NCBI GenBank assembly: GCA_019752775.1
Contig: JAIELU010000112.1
Coordinates: forward strand, 1 to 21,903
Length of the DNA: 21,903 nucleotides
DNA from: Campylobacterales bacterium
GTDB lineage: Bacteria; Campylobacterota; Campylobacteria; Campylobacterales; Arcobacteraceae
Direction of reading: 5' to 3'
Shown here: positions 16,110 to 21,903 of the stretch, piece by piece
Layout of the letters: every line of letters starts with the position of its first letter
Position numbering within the stretch: position 1 is the stretch's first letter
The notes under the pieces: generated by a model
Databases searched by the model: none
Told to the model about the DNA's origin: nothing
What the model saw: the letters and a program-made list of their open reading frames with translations, nothing else
Program-made: the position numbers and the translations under genes

Positions 16110-17996
16110 TTATCTTTTTAATCCAAGTAATGTTTGCAACATTTCATCTATTGCAGTAATTATCTTAGCATTTGCAGTATATGCTGCTTGAAACTTCATT
16201 AAATCTAACATTTCATTATCTTTATCAACTTTTGTTAATTGATCATATGAAGACTGAATTGACATTTTAACACCAGCTTGAGTGTCTTTTAAAAATTTTA
16301 CACTCTCTTTGTCTGCTGATACAGTAACTCTTAAATCTCTAAAAAATTCAGATAATGATGCTTTTTGTTTTGGATTAGTAACATTTTGTCCTTTTCCATC
16401 ATAAGACAAATCATTATTCCATTGCATAGTCGCTAAATAATCTAACTTCTCTTGAGTTAATTCATTAACCATACTATCATTAAACTTTAATGTTTTAATA
16501 CTTGAACCACTAAATAATCCTACTGAATTTATTACTCCTAAAGATTCATCACTTGCCGCTTCTCCATAAATATAAGCATCTGTTCCTGTTTTGATATATT
16601 TATCAGTTATATCTCCCAAAGTTTGTGCAAAAGCATCTAATTTATCAAAATAAACTTGAAATTTATTATTAGGTGAATTAGACGATAAATTTTCTGTTTG
16701 AGCTTTTATAATACCACTCTTAGCTGTAACTTCTTTATCATAAATTGAAATATAAACTCTTGATTCAGGATCTGTACTTTGTGACTCATTTCTATAAATA
16801 GATTCTCTACTATCTACTATTGAAGGTGTAACATTATCTCTTTTTTCAATACTAATTCTACCGTCAAATTCATTTGCGATTCCGCCAGTATTTGATTCAA
16901 TTCTTAAATAGTTATCCTGAGTATCTTTAGTAACTTTATTTCCACTAGCATTTATTGAATAATCTCCATTATATGCAGTAATTGAACCTTTCATATTTGG
17001 ATTTGAGTTTATCTTATAAACTAAAGCTCTTGTTAGATTTGAATCTGTTACAGGCTCTGTTGTAGCCGTACCATCTCCATCCCAATCCATTGTTATTAAT
17101 TCACCCATAGTAACTGATACTTCAAACTCATTATTTAACTTATAAGTAACTACATCATTTGCATCTATTATTTTTGGAGTAAAGTCTTTATTATATTTTA
17201 ATGCATCATATACTGTTGGGATAGGAATGGTACTGTTATCTACGAAAGTGTATTTATCTTTTTGTAAAGTTTCTTCTTCTTTTACATCTATTGTTCTTAC
17301 ATCTGTATTAGTACTAATGGCTGTTTGACCGCCAATTTTTAGTTCATAATAACCAGAGTCTCTACTTACACTTACATCAACATAACTTGATAATTCTAAT
17401 TCAAGTTGATCTCTTTTATCAAGGAGATCATTATTTTCTCCATATTTTTCTATTTTTTCATTAATAGAACCTATCTCTTTTAAAATACTATTTACACCAT
17501 CAACATTAGCATATAATTCTTTTTTTTCATTTACTTGTTGTTTTTCAACCCCTGAATAAAGATTTTGCAAAGATTCAACTAAAATCTTTCCTTGATTTTG
17601 TAAAGCTGTTTTATATACTTGAGAACTTGGATTTGCTCTTAAATTTTCAACAGATTGATAATATCTATTTAAATCTGCTGTGAAACCACTATCAATTGTT
17701 TCTTTAAAAACTGATTCAACACTTCCAAGCATACTAGATAACTTATCATAATAACTTACTTTACTATTTTCTGAAATAAGCTTGTCATACATATATTGAG
17801 AAGTAATTCTGTATACACCATCTACCCCTACTCCTCTACCTGCGAACTGAGAATCCATTTGAGCTAATTCACTAACTTGAACTACTCTCTTTTTGTACCC
17901 AGGAGTATTCTCATTAGCTATGTTATTAGAAATATTTTCAACTGCCGTTTTAGCAGCATTAAGTCCTGATTGTGAAACACTCAACGTACTTAGCAT
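16110..17996 (-). CDS. flgK: Flagellar hook-filament junction protein FlgK (HAP1)
   Basis: FlgK forms the first junction layer between hook and filament. The N-terminus (SVSQSGLNAAKTAVENISNN, residues 6-25, then IANENTPGYKKR) is the conserved rod/hook-type N-terminal helix with the N-x-N-T-P-G-Y motif. The C-terminus (MKFQAAYTANAKIITAIDEM, ending LLGLKR) is the matching C-terminal helix, and the two pack together in the tubular core. The variable centre makes up most of the 628 residues. A strong ribosome site, AAGGAGG, precedes the ATG. A 56-base gap separates it from flgH, so a promoter of its own is possible, but I saw no clear sigma-28 or sigma-54 consensus. Confidence 0.95.
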   Translation of the reverse strand: MLSTLSVSQSGLNAAKTAVENISNNIANENTPGYKKRVVQVSELAQMDSQFAGRGVGVDGVYRITSQYMYDKLISENSKVSYYDKLSSMLGSVESVFKETIDSGFTADLNRYYQSVENLRANPSSQVYKTALQNQGKILVESLQNLYSGVEKQQVNEKKELYANVDGVNSILKEIGSINEKIEKYGENNDLLDKRDQLELELSSYVDVSVSRDSGYYELKIGGQTAISTNTDVRTIDVKEEETLQKDKYTFVDNSTIPIPTVYDALKYNKDFTPKIIDANDVVTYKLNNEFEVSVTMGELITMDWDGDGTATTEPVTDSNLTRALVYKINSNPNMKGSITAYNGDYSINASGNKVTKDTQDNYLRIESNTGGIANEFDGRISIEKRDNVTPSIVDSRESIYRNESQSTDPESRVYISIYDKEVTAKSGIIKAQTENLSSNSPNNKFQVYFDKLDAFAQTLGDITDKYIKTGTDAYIYGEAASDESLGVINSVGLFSGSSIKTLKFNDSMVNELTQEKLDYLATMQWNNDLSYDGKGQNVTNPKQKASLSEFFRDLRVTVSADKESVKFLKDTQAGVKMSIQSSYDQLTKVDKDNEMLDLMKFQAAYTANAKIITAIDEMLQTLLGLKR

Positions 17997-18052
17997 AGAA
18001 CCTCCTTAGGTATAATTTAACAAATTATTACATTACATTTCTTAAAATTAGA

Positions 18053-18757
18053 TTAAAATGGCCATATTGCTCTTATAACTTTTAAGCCCCATGGTGTTTC
18101 TAAAATATCAGCTTCAGTTCCATTTTTATCATATAATAGTTTTAAATTCGCTATTTGTGAAGAGTTTATTGAATTATCTGAAGTTATATCATAAGGTCTA
18201 ATAACTCCACTTATGATTACTTCTTGTTTTTGACCTTCAATTAACATCTCTTTTTTACCTTTAATATAATAATTCCCATTTTGATAAGTTTCTTCAATAA
18301 TTGCAGAAACTGTACTAGAAAAAGTTTCAGCTACTTGTGTTTTTACACTTCCCTTATCAGAAGAGGAAGCATCTGTTGAAAAACCCACACCAAGATTTGA
18401 ATTAAAATCATTTGCCGCACTTCCAACTGCACCGCTTAAATTATTTGTTCCCGTTGCTGCTAATAATCCACCACCTAGTTTATTAGCTCTAGTACTTGTT
18501 AATTCTCTTTTATTGTTAGCTGCTTGTTTAGTATTTTCTGATATAACTATTTGAATAATATCTCCAACTTGTAAATCTTTTTTATCAGCAAATAATGAAG
18601 CTCCTTGCATAGAATACAAAGACCCTTTATTCTTTAGTGGTTCAGGACTTTTCCTAGGTATTTGAATTTCTGGTTTTTCAAAAGCCAGCTCTTCTTTTGA
18701 AGCGCTGCAAGCACTAAAAACTACTAAAATAAATATAATCATAAAACTATTTCGCAT
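18053..18757 (-). CDS. flgH: Flagellar L-ring lipoprotein FlgH
   Basis: FlgH builds the L-ring, the outer-membrane bushing around the flagellar rod. The 234-residue protein has a lipoprotein signal with FSAC ending at C17, the expected lipidation site; F at the -3 position is less usual but tolerated. The core segments LYSMQGASLFADKKDLQVGDIIQIVISENT (from ~47) and GNYYIKGKKEMLIEGQKQEVIISGVIRPYDI (from ~165) are characteristic of FlgH. flgI is not adjacent. The start overlaps the end of the preceding one-helix protein by 11 bases. Confidence 0.95.
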   Translation of the reverse strand: MRNSFMIIFILVVFSACSASKEELAFEKPEIQIPRKSPEPLKNKGSLYSMQGASLFADKKDLQVGDIIQIVISENTKQAANNKRELTSTRANKLGGGLLAATGTNNLSGAVGSAANDFNSNLGVGFSTDASSSDKGSVKTQVAETFSSTVSAIIEETYQNGNYYIKGKKEMLIEGQKQEVIISGVIRPYDITSDNSINSSQIANLKLLYDKNGTEADILETPWGLKVIRAIWPF

Positions 18758-19175
18758 TTAATCTACTTTTTACTATAAAATTTATATCAACAGCTATAAC
18801 TATTTCATTTAAAGTTTTTTTAATAAATGCCATAGCACCATATCTAACCATTAGTGCATCTAGATTTGTTGCTGGTTCACAAATTATTATAACTTTGTCT
18901 TCTATTATTTTAACATGTCTAATATTTTCTTGTCCGACCAAATCTATTGCTTTTTCAATTTCACTTAAAATTGCTTTTTCTATATCTTTTTTTTCTTTTT
19001 CTTTTTTATCTTCTTGCAGTTTTAAAGCTTTTTTAGATTCTAACTCTCGCTGCTGTTGTTCTTCAAAACTTTTATTCATATGATAATAATAAGCTCCAAA
19101 CATTACAACCAAAGCTATTAATGCTAAAATCTTTAAAAGATTTCTTTTTTTATTTCTTTTAACTGCAACTATCAT
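18747..19175 (-). CDS. Single-helix membrane protein of unknown function between fliL and flgH
   Basis: The 142-residue protein has a basic N-terminus (KRNKKRN, residues 6-12), one membrane helix (~14-30), a charged helix rich in Gln, Glu and Lys that is likely coiled coil (~33-75), and a C-terminal alpha/beta-looking domain (~80-140). The topology predicted from the positive N-terminus puts the C-terminal part in the periplasm. I do not recognise the family. It begins two bases after fliL and overlaps flgH, so it is made together with two periplasm-facing flagellar proteins. A part of the motor or ring structure is a fair guess, without direct evidence. Confidence 0.8.
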   Translation of the reverse strand: MIVAVKRNKKRNLLKILALIALVVMFGAYYYHMNKSFEEQQQRELESKKALKLQEDKKEKEKKDIEKAILSEIEKAIDLVGQENIRHVKIIEDKVIIICEPATNLDALMVRYGAMAFIKKTLNEIVIAVDINFIVKSRLNAK

Positions 19176-19177
19176 TA

Positions 19178-19696
19178 TTATTTAATTACAAAAGTTGTAA
19201 ACAATATTTGTTTTACACTATTTTTTGCTATTTCTGGTTTTGTTTTGGTAACTTCATTTATCACATTATTTATATCTTGTACTAATTCATCTTTTAATAA
19301 ATTTTTACCACCAACTGTTAATAACTCTTCAGAACTTCTTGAACTAATTTGAGAAATAACAACATCAACAATTTCAGCTTTAAACTCTGTTACAAGAGCT
19401 GCAATTGTTGGCTCATTACTTTTAATTGAAAAAGATAATTTCATTAATTTTTCTTTTCCTCTTGAATCAGTTAAATTTAATACTAGATCAGTAATATCTG
19501 CTTTAAATGAATCAGGTTTATCAGTAGACTCTTCTTTTTTTACTTCGCTTGAAGAAGGAGCATTATTATTTCCTAAATGAGAATAAACAAAATAACCACC
19601 CCCAATAACAGCAAAAATTAAAATTACTACTAAAGCTATTAATACAATCATTAAGCCCTTGCCACTTGAACCTTTTGACTCTTGATCATCTGCCAT
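19178..19696 (-). CDS. fliL: Flagellar basal body-associated protein FliL
   Basis: FliL is an inner-membrane protein that surrounds or supports the stator units of the flagellar motor. The 172-residue protein has a short charged N-terminus, one membrane helix (~15-38), a Ser/Pro/Lys linker, and a periplasmic domain ending in KQILFTTFVIK, the usual FliL C-terminal strand. VLNLTDSRGKEKLMKLSFSI is the conserved core. The MotE-like gene ends two bases before its start. Confidence 0.92.
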   Translation of the reverse strand: MADDQESKGSSGKGLMIVLIALVVILIFAVIGGGYFVYSHLGNNNAPSSSEVKKEESTDKPDSFKADITDLVLNLTDSRGKEKLMKLSFSIKSNEPTIAALVTEFKAEIVDVVISQISSRSSEELLTVGGKNLLKDELVQDINNVINEVTKTKPEIAKNSVKQILFTTFVIK

Positions 19697-19698
19697 AC

Positions 19699-20190
19699 TT
19701 ATTCCTTCTTCTGTTTTTCTGTACTAAAATTTTCAATCTTTTGCGTTATCATAGATGCATTTTCTATAGTTAAAAACTTCATAATTTGAGTTACATTATT
19801 TTCTTTTAATTTTATCATTATATCAAAAACATCTTCAATTTTACCTTCTCCTATCATTTGGTTAAAAATATCTGCAGCATTTTTAGGTTTCATTGCATTA
19901 TAAATTTTAGATGTTTTATTTTCAACTTCAAGTTTTATATCTTGTAAAATTTCTAAATCTTTATCATGTAATTTCTGAATTATATTTCTTTCTTTTTCTA
20001 TTTGAGCAAGTATTCCTTCAAGCTCTTTTTTTCTTTGCTGATACTCTGTTTCTTTTTCTTTATAAAAATTATTTAACTCTTTTTTCAAATCCATAACTTC
20101 AATTCTTTGCTTTGTTAAAGAACTACTTGTTTCTTCTACTGCAAATACTAAAGTTCCAAATAAAATAAAAAATAAAAAAATTCTAATCAA
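19699..20190 (-). CDS. MotE-like periplasmic protein with MgtE N-terminal-type domain
   Basis: The 163-residue protein has a signal peptide (~1-17, FGTLVFA), a long coiled coil (~28-92) and a C-terminal helical domain: YNAMKPKNAADIFNQMIGEG, then VFDIMIKLKENNVTQIMKFL. The A-M-K-P-x-x-A-A-x-I pattern is typical of the MgtE intracellular N-domain family, to which MotE-like flagellar proteins belong. In other bacteria such proteins are periplasmic helpers of motor assembly. Its place between fliJ (4-base overlap) and fliL supports a motor role. The symbol is left blank because orthology to motE is not proven. Confidence 0.75.
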   Translation of the reverse strand: MIRIFLFFILFGTLVFAVEETSSSLTKQRIEVMDLKKELNNFYKEKETEYQQRKKELEGILAQIEKERNIIQKLHDKDLEILQDIKLEVENKTSKIYNAMKPKNAADIFNQMIGEGKIEDVFDIMIKLKENNVTQIMKFLTIENASMITQKIENFSTEKQKKE

Positions 20191-20606
20191 TTTAAACCCT
20201 TATTTTTACTAATATATTTACTTTGAATATATTCTGTTGAAGCTTCTTCTTCTGCTGCTAAAATTCTTTTTATCAGCTCTTTTTTTTCTTCTTCCAAAAT
20301 ATAAGAAAATTGCTCTGCTTCTTTTTGAAGTTCTATTATGTCTTTAGTTAAATTTTCTGCTTGCATATATAATGTATTTTTCTCATTTTTTAACTTTTGA
20401 ATATGCATTTTCATTGTGTTTTTATGAATAGTCAAAATCATAAAATCAGAAATTGCACCGTGTTTTTCAACGCTTGCTGTATCTATTCTATTTTGTGTTA
20501 GTACTATTTCAATATCAATTTGCTCAATTTTTGACATAATTTGAGCTTTTTGCATTAATTTTTGGTCTGTTTGATTCTTTTTTAATTTATATAATTTTTC
20601 AATCAA
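20187..20606 (-). CDS. fliJ: Flagellar export protein FliJ-like
   Basis: The 139-residue protein is a continuous, charged, two-helix coiled coil without signal peptide, the structure of FliJ. FliJ acts as the central stalk-like part of the flagellar export ATPase complex with FliI and FliH and escorts chaperones. The sequence is poorly conserved in this family, so the call relies on length, coiled-coil pattern (MIEKLYKLKKNQTDQKLMQK start) and position between fliQ and the MotE-like gene. Four-base ATGA overlaps link it to both neighbours. Confidence 0.75.
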   Translation of the reverse strand: MIEKLYKLKKNQTDQKLMQKAQIMSKIEQIDIEIVLTQNRIDTASVEKHGAISDFMILTIHKNTMKMHIQKLKNEKNTLYMQAENLTKDIIELQKEAEQFSYILEEEKKELIKRILAAEEEASTEYIQSKYISKNKGLN

Positions 20607-20869
20607 TTGTTATTACCAAAAATAAGTATTAAATTCCATAAATCTTTTGTATAAGTTTCTATATGATCGCCAATCCAAGGAAGTGAAATCAATATAAAAG
20701 CTGATACAAATATCATTTTAGGAACAAAAGATAAAGATGCATCACTAATCTGCGTTACTGCTTGAAAAATAGAGATTATAAGACCTATAATCATACTTAC
20801 AATCAAAGAAGGTAATCCAAGTATTAATATAATTTTTACAGTATTTTCAGAAATAGCTATTAAATCCAT
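20603..20869 (-). CDS. fliQ: Flagellar export gate protein FliQ
   Basis: FliQ is a two-helix hairpin subunit of the FliPQR core of the flagellar type III export gate in the inner membrane. The 88-residue length is exact for the family. Conserved segments are visible: the first helix, the GLIISIFQAVTQISDASLSF loop (~29-48), where the Q-x-x-T-Q-I pattern is diagnostic, and the second helix ending in SLPWIGDHI. FliP and FliR are not in the window. The preceding acidic-protein gene ends two bases before its start, and fliJ overlaps its end. Confidence 0.96.
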   Translation of the reverse strand: MDLIAISENTVKIILILGLPSLIVSMIIGLIISIFQAVTQISDASLSFVPKMIFVSAFILISLPWIGDHIETYTKDLWNLILIFGNNN

Positions 20870-20871
20870 AT

Positions 20872-21903
20872 TTAATCTTTTATTTTTATTGTTATCTCTA
20901 AAGTTTTATTATTTAATAATTTAGAAATTAATACAGATAAGTCACTTACATTTGAGCTATCAATACTTAATGTTTCATTTTTACTTGATGAAACTTGTGG
21001 TTTATGCTCACTTTTAGAACTATTATCTTCAACTTTATAATTTAATGCCTCTATCAAATCATTTTCACTTAAAGAATCTAATTCAAAAAACTCATCATTC
21101 ATTTTATCCCCTTGTAAAGATTGGTCTATTTCTTTTGTTTCTTCTATGTCTTCATTTTTCATATATTCATTCATAAAATCATACTCTTCAATGACTTCTT
21201 CTTCCAATAAATCTTCTTCTATTTTATCTGAATCTGGAAAAATTTCTTCTTTTTCTTCTATTTCAACTTTTTTCTTACCTTCTTGGATTTCTTCATTTAA
21301 AAAATCAAAGCCACCAAATAGTTCATTATTAACTTTTTCTAAATCTGAATAATCCTCTTCTTCTCCAACTACTTCTTCACCTAAAAAATCCAATTCTTCA
21401 ATTAATTTTGAATTTTTATTTTCAGTTGTATCTTTTGATAAAACATCATTATCATCATAATCAAATGATATATTATTTAGTCCAAAATCATCATTAAAAC
21501 TTGTTATTTGCGCAAAGTTATCATTATCTTTTATCTCTTCATTACTATCTATGTTGCCAATTAAATCATCAAGATTATCAAAATCATTGTCTAAATCAAA
21601 TATTTCATCAATACCTTCATCTAAATTATCCATATTTCCTTTTGACAGTAACATTGATAATTCTTCATCTAATTCGATACTACTTTTAGTTTCTTCAACT
21701 TTTTCTTCTTCAACCTCAATTTCAGGTTCAAGTAGTTTTAGCTCTTCATACTTTCTTATTATATATTTTGGCAACTCTTTTAAAGAATCAATTGTTAAAT
21801 CAGCTATGCCACTATCAAGTAAATATTCTTCTTCAATTCCATCTTTTGGAGTTAAAAATTTAATCTTTTTATTTAATGAATTTTTTTTAATAATTTTTTC
21901 ATC
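20872..21903 (-). CDS. Highly acidic protein upstream of fliQ (5' end outside the window)
   Basis: The frame is open from the right edge (21903) to the stop at 20872, giving at least 343 residues. A TTG at 21774 could be read as a start, but the 43 codons upstream continue in the same frame with protein-like content (FLTPKDGIEEEYLLDSGIAD), and no ribosome site precedes the TTG. The true start therefore lies beyond the window. The middle is extremely rich in Asp and Glu, with repeated themes such as DFLNEEI, DFMNEY and DFLGEEV, and looks disordered. The C-terminus is ordered (VSDLSVLISKLLNNKTLEIT). There is no membrane helix, so it is probably cytoplasmic. I do not recognise a function. Its two-base gap to fliQ argues for a flagellar link. 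Confidence 0.8.
   Translation of the reverse strand, partial: DEKIIKKNSLNKKIKFLTPKDGIEEEYLLDSGIADLTIDSLKELPKYIIRKYEELKLLEPEIEVEEEKVEETKSSIELDEELSMLLSKGNMDNLDEGIDEIFDLDNDFDNLDDLIGNIDSNEEIKDNDNFAQITSFNDDFGLNNISFDYDDNDVLSKDTTENKNSKLIEELDFLGEEVVGEEEDYSDLEKVNNELFGGFDFLNEEIQEGKKKVEIEEKEEIFPDSDKIEEDLLEEEVIEEYDFMNEYMKNEDIEETKEIDQSLQGDKMNDEFFELDSLSENDLIEALNYKVEDNSSKSEHKPQVSSSKNETLSIDSSNVSDLSVLISKLLNNKTLEITIKIKD

Noticed and set aside
14639..18052. Sigma-28 or sigma-54 flagellar promoters before fliS and flgK
   Set aside because: The gaps at 14639-14700 and 17997-18052 contain neither the GG...GC pair of sigma-54 nor a CGAT-type sigma-28 -10. Only ordinary AT-rich -10-like words are present.
21772..21774. 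TTG at 21774 as start of the acidic protein
   Set aside because: The same frame is open for 43 more codons to the window edge, and no ribosome site precedes the TTG.
21890..21902. ATG at 21902 as the start of the acidic gene
   Set aside because: It is in a different frame and meets a stop within about ten codons.
1..21903. Signs of a mobile element, CRISPR array, tRNA or rRNA gene
   Set aside because: No transposase, integrase, spaced direct repeats or cloverleaf was found. Composition looks even across the window, and gene gaps are too short to hide an RNA gene of normal size.

Overview
This window looks like a chromosomal segment of a very AT-rich member of the Campylobacterota, most likely the Arcobacter group. 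The reasons are the strongly AT-biased codons, TAA stops, short AT-rich intergenic gaps, the style of the flagellar genes (a FliL, a MotE-like protein and a highly acidic protein next to FliQ) and Fur boxes of the GATAAT type. That assignment is inference; no 16S or other decisive marker is present.

Region 1 (1-9466, all minus strand) is a probable iron-responsive locus. A four-gene, tightly coupled operon starts with an FTR1/EfeU-type iron permease. It is followed by an FAD-dependent oxidoreductase, a small secreted helical protein and a GT-C-like integral membrane glycosyltransferase. Next comes a single gene for a 673-residue secreted protein I cannot name. Last is a very large gene, cut by the window's left edge, for a membrane-anchored multihaem cytochrome c with a beta-propeller. 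All three transcription units have a Fur-box-like array in the 10-45 bases before their start codons (9419-9443, 5336-5354, 3211-3233). None of the usual FTR1 partners (EfeO, EfeB, P19, FtrA/FtrB) is present. This makes the locus the best candidate for an undescribed system: iron permease plus an alternative redox and envelope module.

Region 2 (9467-14048) is housekeeping: acpS on the minus strand and, divergently, a plus-strand run of an orphan OppB-type ABC permease, panC, rimO and tilS. The acpS and permease start codons are only 28 bases apart and appear to share one compact promoter region. The permease message is probably leaderless.

Region 3 (14037-21903, minus strand) is a flagellar cluster. 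Reading in the direction of transcription it holds an acidic protein (5' end outside the window), fliQ, fliJ, a motE-like gene, fliL, an unknown one-helix membrane protein, flgH, flgK, fliD, a strong hairpin terminator, fliS and a small fliT-like gene. The genes supply the export gate (FliQ), an export ATPase accessory protein (FliJ), stator/motor-associated factors (FliL, MotE-like), the L-ring (FlgH), the hook-filament junction (FlgK), the filament cap (FliD) and late chaperones (FliS and the FliT-like protein). The last gene overlaps tilS tail to tail.

No rRNA, tRNA, CRISPR array, insertion sequence or phage gene was seen. No gene-free stretch exceeds about 100 bases.
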